Source: Myxococcota bacterium | GTDB taxonomy: Bacteria > Myxococcota_A > UBA9160 > UBA4427 | DNA: 64,000 nucleotides | Reading direction: 5' to 3' | Assembly: GCA_028278345.1 (NCBI GenBank) | Contig: JANQEL010000288.1 | Location: 60,614 to 124,613 of the forward strand | Shown: positions 28,706-38,418 of the stretch, one piece after another | How positions within the stretch are numbered: position 1 is the first letter of the stretch | Layout: each line of letters starts with the position of its first letter | The notes under the pieces: model-generated | What the model saw: the letters and a program-made list of their open reading frames with translations, nothing else | What the model was told of the DNA's origin: nothing | The model's database searches: none | Program-made: the position numbers and the translations under genes

Positions 28706-29503
28706 CTAGCTCGCCGCACCGCCATCGACCTCGAGGATCTGCCCCGTGATGAAGCCTGCCCCTTCGGCCGCGAATGAGACGACTGCATGAGCGATGTCGC
28801 GCGGGCGCCCGAGGCGTTTGATCGGCCAGTAATTCGTGAAGGCTTCGAGCTTGTCGTCCGGGTAATAGTCGAAGCCCCACTTCTGCCAGAAGCTGCCCTC
28901 GCTCGTGTGCTCCTTGTCGTCGGGGACGATCCATCCCGGGGAGACGACGTTCACCGTGATGTTGTAGCGACCGAGCTCCCAGGCGAGCGCACGCGTCAGG
29001 CCGTTCACGCCGGACTTCAAGCCCGCATAGACCGCGTGGTTGACGGCGCCCGCGCCATTGACCGCTGAGCCCGAAGAGATGTTGATGATGCGCCCCGACT
29101 TGCGCTCGACCATGTCGTCGAGGACCGCACGCGTGCAGTTGATCACGCCCCAGTAGTTGAGGTCGATCTCCTTCTGCCAGTCTTCGCGCTTCTTGTTGAT
29201 GAACTTGGCCTCGCCGGGAATGCCGCCGGCGTTGTTCACCAGCACATCGATCTTTCCGAAGCGATCCATGGTCTCGGCCACCATGGCCTCGACCGACGCA
29301 TTGTCGGTGACGTCGGTCTTGACGAGGATCGCCTCGCCCCCGAGTCGGTTCGCCTCTTCGACGGCCTTGCCGCCCGCCACGACGTCGCGCTGGGCGGCGA
29401 CCAGTTGCGCGCCCTCTTCCGCGAAGGCGAGCAGGATGCCCCGCCCGATGTTCGAGCTCGCGCCCGTCACGATCACGGTCTTTCCACGTAGACCCGTATC
29501 CAT
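28706..29503 (-). CDS. Short-chain dehydrogenase/reductase (SDR)
   Basis: MDTGLRGKTVIVTGASSNIGRGILLAF, NNAGG, YAGLKSG, FITGQILEVDGG. Confidence 0.92.
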   Translation of the reverse strand: MDTGLRGKTVIVTGASSNIGRGILLAFAEEGAQLVAAQRDVVAGGKAVEEANRLGGEAILVKTDVTDNASVEAMVAETMDRFGKIDVLVNNAGGIPGEAKFINKKREDWQKEIDLNYWGVINCTRAVLDDMVERKSGRIINISSGSAVNGAGAVNHAVYAGLKSGVNGLTRALAWELGRYNITVNVVSPGWIVPDDKEHTSEGSFWQKWGFDYYPDDKLEAFTNYWPIKRLGRPRDIAHAVVSFAAEGAGFITGQILEVDGGAAS

Positions 29504-29523
29504 TCGTTCGTCCTCTCTCCGTT

Positions 29524-30309
29524 TCAGTCCATCTCCGGCGTCGGGGTCGGGTACTTGCCCGCGATCCCGCCATCGACGGGCACCACCACGCCACTCACGT
29601 AACTCGCTTCGTCGGACGCCAGGAAGAGCGCGGTGTTCGCGATCTCCTCGGGCAGGCCGAATCGCCTGGCGGGAACACCGCCTTCCATCTTCGCGCGCAG
29701 CCCCTCGACCGAATCGACGAACTGTTCGAACCCGGGCGAGGCGATCGGTCCGGGGGATACGACGTTGGCGCGGATGCCCAGCGGCCCGTACTCCTCCGCC
29801 ACGCTCTTCGCGAGGTTGACCACGCCGGCCTTCGCCATGCCGTAGACCGCGAGCCCCTTCACCGAACCGAGCCCCGCGCCAGAGGTCGTGATCAGGATGC
29901 AACCGCTGCGCTGCGGCACCATCACGCGCAGCGCGGCTCGCGTCCCGTAGAAGACACCATCCATGTTCAAGCCGACGACTTCCCGGTACTTCTCGTCCGT
30001 CACCTCGTGGGTGACCTCCGGCAGTGCCCCGCCCGCATTGTTGAACATGATGTCGAGGCGACCGAATTCTTCGACAGCGCGATCGACGAGGGCATCGACC
30101 TGCGATGAATCCGTGACGTCGGCCGGATGACAGACCGCGCGCCCTCCCGCGTTCGTGATGGCCTTCGTCGTTTCCTCCGCGTTTCCCGCGTCGATGTCCG
30201 ACACGACCACCGACGCGCCTTCCCGCGCGAACAGCTCTGCACTCACGCGGCCGATCCCCCGGCCACTCCCCGTGATGACGGCGATCTTTCCGCTGAGTCG
30301 TTCGCCCAT
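29524..30309 (-). CDS. Short-chain dehydrogenase/reductase (SDR)
   Basis: KIAVITGSGRGIGRVSAELFA, NNAGG, YGMAKAGVVNL, YVSGVVVPVDGG. Confidence 0.92.
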   Translation of the reverse strand: MGERLSGKIAVITGSGRGIGRVSAELFAREGASVVVSDIDAGNAEETTKAITNAGGRAVCHPADVTDSSQVDALVDRAVEEFGRLDIMFNNAGGALPEVTHEVTDEKYREVVGLNMDGVFYGTRAALRVMVPQRSGCILITTSGAGLGSVKGLAVYGMAKAGVVNLAKSVAEEYGPLGIRANVVSPGPIASPGFEQFVDSVEGLRAKMEGGVPARRFGLPEEIANTALFLASDEASYVSGVVVPVDGGIAGKYPTPTPEMD

Positions 30310-31947
30310 CTACTGCTCCTCCATCGGCGCGGCCGGAATCGCAAGCCGGACACGACCCCAGTGGTTGCCGTAGTGAACCCGCCCGAGCTCGTCGATGTGG
30401 GTTCCGGAAAAGAACGGGTTGTAACGCTGGCCGCCGATCGCGCTCGTGTAGACGCTCTCGCCCGTCGTCCAGTCGAGGGCTTCGAGAGTCCACGCGTTGT
30501 CGCGGGCACCGATCAAGTAGACGCGATCGCTCGGATAGCTCGCGAGGGGCACGCAGCTGGGTGAACTCACCTCCAGGTTCACCCAGGCTTCGCGGAACTC
30601 GCGTGCCTCGGGATCCCACTCGAACTTCTGCACGCCCCAGGGCTGATGCTTCGGTGAACTTCCGAGGAAGCTGATCAACAGGGTCCTGGCGCGTTCGGGC
30701 AGGTACCAGGGCGCGTTGCGGGGGATGTTGTTGACCACGAGGGCCCCGTAACCGGCGACGACGACCGATTGCTCCGACTGGATCTCGCGAAGGTCGGGAT
30801 CCCCCATGTTGGCCGGCTGCATGCCCGCGATGCGTCGATCGGGGGCACCCGGAAGGGTCTTCCAATCTTCGGGGATCTCGTCTCGCCAGAAGATCACGAC
30901 GTTCATCATGGGTTGCCCGTCGGTGATCACGACGAAGCGATCCTCCGAGCCGAAACCCATCAGGCTCGGCGTGGCTCCCGAACCGTGTCCCCACCCGTTC
31001 AGGTAGGAGGCCGTCCACGCGCCATCCGCGGGATCGGTCGTGATCGCTTCTCCGGTCCACACGAGCTTGTGCATGTGGTCCTGGGAGGCGATGTAGAGGC
31101 CGCCCGCCTCGTCGATGGCAACGCCGTTGCGAACCCAGCCGTACCCGACATCGCGCGTTGCTTTCTCTTCTGCGCCTTCGGCGTGCTGCATGCGAACCGT
31201 GCGGTACTCGCTGAAGTCGCGCTTCACCGCAACCACGTAGCCGTGTTCGGTGGGCAGGATCAACCAGCCGTCGTACGTCATGTTCATCCCGACGGTCAGA
31301 CCCGTGACGTTCGAGGGCAACTCGAAGCGCGAACGCACCCTGATCTCGGAAGCCGGGTCGTTCGGGTCGGCGTCGGTATAGGCCGTCACGCTGCCGTCGC
31401 GATTGGCGATGTAGTAGTTGTTGTCCCGATCGAGGACCGTGTAGACCCCCGAGAGATCGCGCAGCTTCTGGGCCTCCTGGAAGGCGCGCCACAGCGCGAA
31501 CAACCCCTCGTTCGAATCGTCGAAGGCCGCGATTGCATCATCGGCCTCGGCTTCGCTCCAACGTCGAGCGCCAGGCAGCCAGTAGGTGGCCAGGATCTCG
31601 AAGCTGTCGAAGTCCACCTTGACGATGCGATCGATGCCATTGCTCCAGAGCACGCGACGGCCGTCGGGATAGGGGCTCGAGGTAAAGGCACCGAATTGTC
31701 CGGGGCCGGTCGGCGCGTATTCGATCTGTTCGGCGGAAAGCCTCGGCCCCGGGTTCGCGGGGCCCGGCACCGCGACAGCGTCCTGCTGCGCCGGGTCGCC
31801 GTGACCGAGGGGGTTCACCGAATCGGCGAGATGGGGATTGCGCTTCTGGGATTCGGCCGCAGAAGCGACCGTCGAGAACGCAAGCACGGCCAGTGCCGTG
31901 CACGCGACACCCAGCGCGAGTACTCGAAGTCGAATGGGGGGAAGCAT
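30310..31947 (-). CDS. Secreted hypothetical protein, probable beta-propeller/quinoprotein-like
   Basis: Signal peptide RVLALGVACTALAVLAFSTVASAAES; repeated beta-rich segments (GRRVLWSNGIDRIVKVDFDSFEILATY; NGVAIDEAGGLYIASQDHMHKLVW). Confidence 0.6.
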   Translation of the reverse strand: MLPPIRLRVLALGVACTALAVLAFSTVASAAESQKRNPHLADSVNPLGHGDPAQQDAVAVPGPANPGPRLSAEQIEYAPTGPGQFGAFTSSPYPDGRRVLWSNGIDRIVKVDFDSFEILATYWLPGARRWSEAEADDAIAAFDDSNEGLFALWRAFQEAQKLRDLSGVYTVLDRDNNYYIANRDGSVTAYTDADPNDPASEIRVRSRFELPSNVTGLTVGMNMTYDGWLILPTEHGYVVAVKRDFSEYRTVRMQHAEGAEEKATRDVGYGWVRNGVAIDEAGGLYIASQDHMHKLVWTGEAITTDPADGAWTASYLNGWGHGSGATPSLMGFGSEDRFVVITDGQPMMNVVIFWRDEIPEDWKTLPGAPDRRIAGMQPANMGDPDLREIQSEQSVVVAGYGALVVNNIPRNAPWYLPERARTLLISFLGSSPKHQPWGVQKFEWDPEAREFREAWVNLEVSSPSCVPLASYPSDRVYLIGARDNAWTLEALDWTTGESVYTSAIGGQRYNPFFSGTHIDELGRVHYGNHWGRVRLAIPAAPMEEQ

Positions 31948-31957
31948 TGGCACTCTC

Positions 31958-32371
31958 CTAGGTGACCCGCTCGAGAAGTTCGAGCAGGAAGCCAACGTCC
32001 TTGCGCGAGTCGACCATGGCGGTGCGAACGTCGCCGTCGCCGGTGTCTTCGTAGACGACGGGGGTGCCCTGTGCGCGGAAGAAGTCAAGGGCTTCGTCTT
32101 TGTCGGGCACGTACGCCCCGATGTGGGCGAGACGCGCGGGGCTTCCCTTGAGCATGACCTGGTGTTGCTCGCGTGCGGCATCCGTCGCAGCGGCGATCAA
32201 CTCGATCTCGACGCCCACCCAGTCCGCCACCGCGGCCTCCACACCGGCTTCTTCGACACTCAAGCGGCGAAACGGGCCCACTCCGAAGAGTTGCTCGGCG
32301 CGCGCGACCGCCGCGTCGAGATCCTCGACGATGATTCCGAGCTGGAGTTTCTCGGGCTGCAACGCTGTCAC
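31958..32371 (-). CDS. VOC family protein
   Basis: GTG start; TALQPEKLQLGIIVEDLDAAVARAEQLFGVGPFRRLSVEE. Confidence 0.8.
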   Translation of the reverse strand: MTALQPEKLQLGIIVEDLDAAVARAEQLFGVGPFRRLSVEEAGVEAAVADWVGVEIELIAAATDAAREQHQVMLKGSPARLAHIGAYVPDKDEALDFFRAQGTPVVYEDTGDGDVRTAMVDSRKDVGFLLELLERVT

Positions 32372-32492
32372 AGCTCCCTCCCGGGCCACCCTCTTTCGGG
32401 ACGACTCATTATTACGCTGGCTAAATATATCTCGAGACGATAATCTGTCCAGGGGCGATCCCCTCCTTTCAACACGCACAGCAGGTACACCC

Positions 32493-32990
32493 ATGTCGAT
32501 GCTCAACAAGGATCTCGAAGGCCTCGCGGGCCGCTGGGCGGCCCTCATCCCCGGAGAGGACGTCTCGACGGTCGAGCCGGTGGCGCGGCTCGGGGGGATC
32601 GCGCGCATGCTCGAGCAGTTTCACCGCCGCGCGCTCCAGTCCTTCGACCTCGAACTCTCCGACTACCAGGTGCTCGCCGCCCTGTGGACCGCGGAAGAGG
32701 ACAGCGAGATGTCGCCCACGCAGCTCGCGCGCCTTCTCCGCCAGACACCCGCGGGCATGACCAAGACCCTCGATCGCCTCGAGAAGCGCGGCAGTGTGCG
32801 TCGGGCCCACAGCGCGAGTGATCGCCGCTCGTTCACGATCCACCTCACCGCGGCAGGCCGACGGCTCGCCGAGCGGGTATGCAGAGCGGAGCTCGAAGCC
32901 CAACAGGAGTTGTTCGCTGCGTTCAGCGAGCGGGAGCTTTCGCGCTTCGAAGCGTCACTGCGAAGACTGGCCGAGGCTCTCGACGATTGA
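32493..32990 (+). CDS. MarR family transcriptional regulator
   Basis: LSDYQVLAALWTAEEDSEMSPTQLARLLRQTPAGMTKTLDRLEKRGSVRRAHSASDRRSFTIHLTAAG. Confidence 0.92.
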   Translation: MSMLNKDLEGLAGRWAALIPGEDVSTVEPVARLGGIARMLEQFHRRALQSFDLELSDYQVLAALWTAEEDSEMSPTQLARLLRQTPAGMTKTLDRLEKRGSVRRAHSASDRRSFTIHLTAAGRRLAERVCRAELEAQQELFAAFSERELSRFEASLRRLAEALDD

Positions 32991-33000
32991 GGGAAAGCGC

Positions 33001-33855
33001 ATGAAGACGGGTGAAGGACGAGTCGCACTCGTCACCGGTGCGAGTCGCGGGATCGGGAAGGCCACCGCGCTGGCGCTCGCCGACGCGGGGTTCGACCTGG
33101 TGCTCGCCGCGCGAACGGTGGCCGAGGGTGACGAACACGCCGACATGCTTCGCAACCGCGATGGCTCGCCGCTTCCCGGCAGCCTCGAAGCAACCCGCGA
33201 CGCGGTCGTCGCCGAGGGGCGCCGAGCACGCGTGCAACGACTCGACCTGCTCGACCCCGCCACGATCGACGGGTTGGTCGCCGACACCCTCGCCGAGTGG
33301 GGACGCATCGACGTCCTGGTCAACAACGCCATCTACCAGGGGCCCGGGTTGATGGCCGACTTCCTCGAAGGCTCGATCGAGGAACTCGAGAAGTGCTTTC
33401 GGGGCAATGTCATCGCGCAGGCCCGACTCACCCGTTTGGTGCTGCCGGGGATGCTCGAGCGCGGCGACGGCATCATCGTGAACCTCACCTCCCACGCCGG
33501 CATGGTCGACCCGCCGCTCAAGCTCGCGAGTGGCGGTTGGGGCTACGCGCACGGCGCGACGAAGGCGGCCCTCCATCGCATGGCGGGCATCCTGCACCTC
33601 GAGTACTCGGACCGCGGCCTCCGCGCCTACAACCTCGAACCGGGGCTCGTGCGGAGCGAGTCGCTCATCGTGTCTCTCGGCGAGACTAGCGAGATCGAGA
33701 AGATGGGCGTGCCGAGCGCACCGGTCGAGGTCCCCGCCGCGGTCATCGCCTGGCTGTGCACCGCAGAGGAAGCCGTCGAGATGAGCGGGGAGAACATCCA
33801 CGCCCAGCCCTTCTGCAAGAAGCGCCAGCTGCTGCCGGGTTGGCCGCCGAGCTAG
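33001..33855 (+). CDS. Short-chain dehydrogenase/reductase (SDR)
   Basis: GRVALVTGASRGIGKATALALADAGFDLVLAART, VLVNNAIYQGPG, YAHGATKAALHR. Confidence 0.92.
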   Translation: MKTGEGRVALVTGASRGIGKATALALADAGFDLVLAARTVAEGDEHADMLRNRDGSPLPGSLEATRDAVVAEGRRARVQRLDLLDPATIDGLVADTLAEWGRIDVLVNNAIYQGPGLMADFLEGSIEELEKCFRGNVIAQARLTRLVLPGMLERGDGIIVNLTSHAGMVDPPLKLASGGWGYAHGATKAALHRMAGILHLEYSDRGLRAYNLEPGLVRSESLIVSLGETSEIEKMGVPSAPVEVPAAVIAWLCTAEEAVEMSGENIHAQPFCKKRQLLPGWPPS

Positions 33856-34565
33856 CTCGCAAACATCTTGTCGATCGCGCGCACGCAGGCGGCGTGGGCA
33901 CCCGTGGTCAACAGGCTTCCGTGCGCCGAGAGCAGTTGGTCGAATTCGAGATCGAGCAGGCGACGGAACCCCCCTTCGAGGCTCCCCCCCTCCGGTGTCA
34001 TCATCTTCACCCAGATGGGACCTACGATCGTGGTCTTCGGAAAGCCGATGAACGGCATCACGAGGCGCGCGGGAAGATTGTTGAAGCGATAGTCGCCGTA
34101 GTGCTGGATCGCGTCGCAGGTGATGAGAAGCCCCCGTCCCCGCTCCAGGACAAGCGCGGCCTCGGCCTGCTTCGAGCCCTCGAAGCAGAAGAGCCGAGCG
34201 TCGGGGAATGGCAAGGGGCTGGTCTCGTCGACCAGCACCGAGGGCTTCGGCTCGGGATAGGCCTCCGACAATCCCGGAGCCCACAGCTCCGCGCCGAAGC
34301 GCTCGATGTAGTAGGCGTCGTCGAGGCCGTGCAGGGGCCCCAGGCGAAGGATCCGCTTGACCTCGCCGAGCGCTTCGAGTCGCTTCTCCTCCTCCGCCGA
34401 GAGTCGAATCGGATCGACGAGGGTGAGCTCGCCTTCGTGGCGAACGATCGCCATGTTGCGCGTGATCATCATCAGCGCGTTCAGCTTGATCGAGCCGCGC
34501 ACCATGAAGACGTCGGGCTGGATCTCTTCGATCGGGTCGTGCGGATAGATCGGGGAGTCGCTCAT
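33852..34565 (-). CDS. Metallo-hydrolase (beta-lactamase superfamily-like, DUF4336-like)
   Basis: FMVRGSIKLNALMMITRNMAIVRHEGELTLVDPIRLS; LGPLHGLDDAYY; GRGLLITCDAIQHYGDY. Confidence 0.65.
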   Translation of the reverse strand: MSDSPIYPHDPIEEIQPDVFMVRGSIKLNALMMITRNMAIVRHEGELTLVDPIRLSAEEEKRLEALGEVKRILRLGPLHGLDDAYYIERFGAELWAPGLSEAYPEPKPSVLVDETSPLPFPDARLFCFEGSKQAEAALVLERGRGLLITCDAIQHYGDYRFNNLPARLVMPFIGFPKTTIVGPIWVKMMTPEGGSLEGGFRRLLDLEFDQLLSAHGSLLTTGAHAACVRAIDKMFAS

Positions 34566-34721
34566 GGGGACCTCCGTTTTCGGCGTCCTCGATGCTAGCG
34601 CTGCCACGACCGCGGGGCGTCGAGGCTCCTGCGAGACACGATGTCGCTGGCGCGAGTGATCGTGCCGCACGAGAATCGATCACACGCTCCCGATTCACCC
34701 TCCTTCGCAAAGGAAGCCACG

Positions 34722-35717
34722 ATGGCCGCCGACCCCTCCCGCGAAGCCCTCGACCTGCACCGCGACGCCCTCGTCTGGGACATGACGATCCCGATCATCA
34801 CCCCCGGCGATTCGGGCGAACAGGCCGGCGTATTTCGTCGCTTCGCCGATGCGGGCTTCGACTACGTGTCGATCACCCTCGGAATCGATGGTTTCGACTA
34901 CCGGGCCTCGAGTGGACAGATCGCGAAGTTCCGCTCCCTCGTCGCGGAACGATCGGAGTTCGCCGTGCTCGCGCCCTCGGCGGACGCCATCCGCAATGCG
35001 AAGAAATCGGGGAAGCTGGGTGTGGGCTTCCACTTCCAGGGCACCGGACCCTTCGAGGACCGACCGGGCTTCGTCGATCTCTTCTACGAACTCGGCATTC
35101 GACATGCCCTGATGGCGTACAACCATACGAACCTCGTCGGCTCGGGCTGCCACGCGAAGGAAGACGTCGGCCTGACGCCCTACGGCCGCGAAGTCATCGC
35201 GAAGATGAACGAAGTCGGCATGCTGGTCGACTGTGCGCACACGGGGTATCGAACGATGATGGAGACGGTCGAGGCCTCGGCTTCGCCGGTCATCATCTCG
35301 CACACGAACGCCGCCGCGCTGTGCAAGCACGACCGCACCGTCGAGGACGATCAAATCGAGGCCATCGCACGGTCGGGCGGTGTGCTCGGCATGACGGGGC
35401 TGAGCGTGTTCCTGGGCGAAGGCGTCGCCACCGTCGAGCGCCTGGTCGATCACATCGACCACGTCGCGAAGCTCGTCGGTCCACGACACGTGGGGCTCGG
35501 CCTCGACTACGTCTTCGACATGAAGACCTTCGAAGCCTTCGTCGCCGGATCCGACGCCTACGACCCCAATGCGGGCTACTCGGGCATGACGCAGATCGAG
35601 CCCGAAGACGCACCGCGAATCACGGCCGAGCTGCTCCGCCGCGGCTATGGCGAAGACGAAGTACGCGGGATCCTCGGAGAGAACTGGCTGCGCGTCTGCG
35701 AAGAGGTGTGGAAGTAG
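34722..35717 (+). CDS. Membrane dipeptidase (peptidase M19, renal dipeptidase family)
   Basis: GVGFHFQGTGPFED, YNHTNLVGSGCHAKEDVGLTPYGREVIAKMNEVGMLVDCAHTGYRT, HVGLGLDYVFD; RBS aaaggaag. Confidence 0.9.
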   Translation: MAADPSREALDLHRDALVWDMTIPIITPGDSGEQAGVFRRFADAGFDYVSITLGIDGFDYRASSGQIAKFRSLVAERSEFAVLAPSADAIRNAKKSGKLGVGFHFQGTGPFEDRPGFVDLFYELGIRHALMAYNHTNLVGSGCHAKEDVGLTPYGREVIAKMNEVGMLVDCAHTGYRTMMETVEASASPVIISHTNAAALCKHDRTVEDDQIEAIARSGGVLGMTGLSVFLGEGVATVERLVDHIDHVAKLVGPRHVGLGLDYVFDMKTFEAFVAGSDAYDPNAGYSGMTQIEPEDAPRITAELLRRGYGEDEVRGILGENWLRVCEEVWK

Positions 35718-35720
35718 CCG

Positions 35721-36740
35721 CTAGCTCTTCCTCATCGCCTGGGCCCGCGCGCGCCCCAACATCGCCAGGTTCTTCACGGTCTTCCAATTCCAACGCGACA
35801 CGATGAAGGCCAGCGAAGGTGCGGGGCCCCAGTAGTCCTCGAGTTCGGCCACGTTGTTGTCGTTCGCCGCGGTGTCCTCGTTGACGAGGTCGGTGTCGGT
35901 CCAGTGTTCGTGGATCACCCCCCACGGATTGGCCCAGTAGTCGAAGATCTGGCCGCCGAAACGATGGCGTCCGATGCCCCAGACGTTCTTCCGCCCCTTC
36001 TTCTTCAGGTGATCGTGCCCGGCCATCAGGTCGTCCATGTTGCCGACTTCGAAGGCTATGTGCTGTACGCGGGAGCCTTCGTCCACCGCAAACTGGAAGC
36101 CGACGACGTGGTGGTCGACGTACTCCTGCCCGCGGTCGAGGCAGGCGAAGATCATCTGGGTGTGGCCGTTCTCGAGCACCATCCCGTCGACCTTCCGCAG
36201 GCCCAGGCGTTCGTTGTACCAGCGGTAGACCTCGCTCGGGTCTGCACTCTCGAGCACCAGGTGACCGATTCGCCGAACGTGCGACGGCCCGGGGCCGAAA
36301 CGCGGCAACTCGCCCAACCGCTCGCGGCGACCGTCCACGTTGAAGGCGTGGGAAGGCGCCCCTTCGAGGGGGGCGAGGGCGGCCTGGCCGTGAACGATCT
36401 CGACCTGCATCCCCTGCGGATCGCGCAGGCGAACCACCTGCCCTCCTGCGGGCTCGTCGAGCTTTTCGATCGCAGAGGCCCCGTCGATCGCGGCGATCTT
36501 CTCGAGATCCGCCTCGCTATCCGCCTCGAAGGCGATCGCCGTCACCCCGGGAGTCCCGCGACTCAGCACGTAGCAATGCGACACCGGCTCGGAACCGCGC
36601 AGGTAGATCGCGTCTTCCGTTCGGGCCGCGACCTGGAGCCCGAACTCGTCGAGAAATGCCTCGGCCTTCGAGAGGTCGGGCGCCGCCACGCGCACGTACG
36701 CGAGGCACTTCACCTTGATGATCGGTTCGCTCATGTCCAT
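35721..36740 (-). CDS. Two-domain VOC extradiol ring-cleavage dioxygenase-like protein
   Basis: Tandem VOC units; GHLVLESAD, VQHIAFEVGN, GQIFDYWANPWGVIHEHW consistent with His/His/Glu metal site. Confidence 0.8.
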   Translation of the reverse strand: MDMSEPIIKVKCLAYVRVAAPDLSKAEAFLDEFGLQVAARTEDAIYLRGSEPVSHCYVLSRGTPGVTAIAFEADSEADLEKIAAIDGASAIEKLDEPAGGQVVRLRDPQGMQVEIVHGQAALAPLEGAPSHAFNVDGRRERLGELPRFGPGPSHVRRIGHLVLESADPSEVYRWYNERLGLRKVDGMVLENGHTQMIFACLDRGQEYVDHHVVGFQFAVDEGSRVQHIAFEVGNMDDLMAGHDHLKKKGRKNVWGIGRHRFGGQIFDYWANPWGVIHEHWTDTDLVNEDTAANDNNVAELEDYWGPAPSLAFIVSRWNWKTVKNLAMLGRARAQAMRKS

Positions 36741-38410
36741 TACCTCGAAGTCTTCGCGAAGGCTGCGGTGAGACTCGCATTCGGATCTTCCGGAAGCGAC
36801 GCAGCGCGCCAGGCGATGTGCTGATCGGGGCGCACGAGCAACGCGCCCGACGCACCGATGTCACAGCTCTTCTGCCAAGCGTCGTCTGCGGGTTGGAAGT
36901 CGACGCCAACCCGGATCTGGGCGACGGGAACGCTCGAATCGCTCGCGATCGCCTCCGCCCAGCGTTCGTGTTCCCCGAAGCTGATCAGCGTGAACGTGTC
37001 GAAGGAGATCAGGTCGAGGGTGGATCGCGTGTTCTCCCCGTTCGCGAGCCAACCGTGGGGAAGCCGAGCGCCCGGATGGGCTGAAGCCACGTACTCGCGC
37101 GTCGAACTGGGCGGCGTCACGTCCCCCTCGGACACGATCGCACCATCCTGGTAGATGTATCCGAGCTGGAGCCCGAGCATGTCGAAGTGCTCGGCCTGCG
37201 CCTCGATCGCGGCGGCGATCGCATCGCGCCGGGTCGAATCGGCGAGAGACTCGGTCAGCCGTGCGGTCGTCGGCTCGACATCGGTACCGAGCGCCTGGGG
37301 AAGCAAGGCCATCTTCAGTGCGTTCTGCAGGCTCTGCTTCGTGTTCTCCTGCGCCACTGGTAGGCGTTCGCGCGCGTAGGTCTCGAGCAGTGAAGGCGCG
37401 GCCCAGCCGTCTTCCACAGCGCAGAGCTTCCAGGCCAGGTTGTGCGCATCCTGGAAACCGCTGTTCAGCCCCAGGCCTCCGGTCGGCGGAAAGCGATGCG
37501 CGGCATCACCGACGAGGAAGATGCGGCCCTGCCCCATCGCATCGGCGACCTGCGAACTCATGTGCCAGGTGCCCTTGTGCAAGATTTCGAGGGGAACCTC
37601 CTGGCCGATGGCATTGAGCACGAGGGCGCGACAACGCTCGTCGTCGTAATCCTCTTCGCTTTCCTCGTCGGGATCGAAGTCGTGCATGTAGACCCACTCG
37701 CGGTCGATGTCGTGGGCGATGAAGGCGCCGCCGGCTTCGGGATCCGCCACGAAGTGGAGGACACCCAGGCGATCCTTCACGATCTCACGAAGATTCGCGC
37801 CGACGTGAATCATCAAGAAGCTCTGGATGCGCGGCGGGCCCTGCATCTCGATCCCGAGAGCGTTGCGAATGCGGCTTCCCGCACCATCCGCGCCGATCAC
37901 GTAGCGGCTGCGAACCTCGATCGTCTCGCCGCTCTCGACGTTCTTCACGATCGACGTGACGCCCTCGTCATCCTGTTCGCTCTGCTCCCATTGCCAGCGG
38001 TAGCGAAGGTCGACGCTCGGCAGCTTCCGCAGGGCATCCGCGAGCAACGGCTCGAAGCGGTGCTGCGAGAGGTTGCGAAGGGGCGTCGGGGTGAAGCGCA
38101 GGCACTCATCGCCCTGCCGCTCGAAGGGGAGATGGCCGATCTCCTCGCCGGCGAGCCGAGTGACGAAGCGAACCTGACCGGCATCCTCCGGGTTCTTGCA
38201 GATCGCGTCGATCGCACCCATGTCGAGACCGGCCTGTCGGCAGATCTCGAAGGTGCGCGCGTTGACCACGTGCGCGGCCGGTGCAGTTTGCGGACCCGAC
38301 CGCCGCTCGACTACCAGACACTCTCTGCCGAGCTTTGCGAGCAGGATCGCTTCGATCATGCCGACCGGCCCGGCGCCGACGACGAGAAAGGGAACTTCGA
38401 TTCTTGACAT
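36740..38410 (-). CDS. FAD-dependent aromatic monooxygenase (PheA/TfdB/MhpA family)
   Basis: VPFLVVGAGPVGMIEAILLAKLGRECLVVERR; DGAGSRIRNALGI; GRIFLVGDAAHRFPPTGGLGLNSGFQDAHNLAWKL. Confidence 0.92.
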   Translation of the reverse strand: MSRIEVPFLVVGAGPVGMIEAILLAKLGRECLVVERRSGPQTAPAAHVVNARTFEICRQAGLDMGAIDAICKNPEDAGQVRFVTRLAGEEIGHLPFERQGDECLRFTPTPLRNLSQHRFEPLLADALRKLPSVDLRYRWQWEQSEQDDEGVTSIVKNVESGETIEVRSRYVIGADGAGSRIRNALGIEMQGPPRIQSFLMIHVGANLREIVKDRLGVLHFVADPEAGGAFIAHDIDREWVYMHDFDPDEESEEDYDDERCRALVLNAIGQEVPLEILHKGTWHMSSQVADAMGQGRIFLVGDAAHRFPPTGGLGLNSGFQDAHNLAWKLCAVEDGWAAPSLLETYARERLPVAQENTKQSLQNALKMALLPQALGTDVEPTTARLTESLADSTRRDAIAAAIEAQAEHFDMLGLQLGYIYQDGAIVSEGDVTPPSSTREYVASAHPGARLPHGWLANGENTRSTLDLISFDTFTLISFGEHERWAEAIASDSSVPVAQIRVGVDFQPADDAWQKSCDIGASGALLVRPDQHIAWRAASLPEDPNASLTAAFAKTSR

Positions 38411-38418
38411 GACGACTC

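Noticed and set aside
28706-31492. 928-aa minus-strand ORF as a single protein
   Set aside because: Only the final 265 aa (from ATG at 29503) are a real SDR; the rest is an out-of-frame read of the neighbouring SDR and propeller genes.
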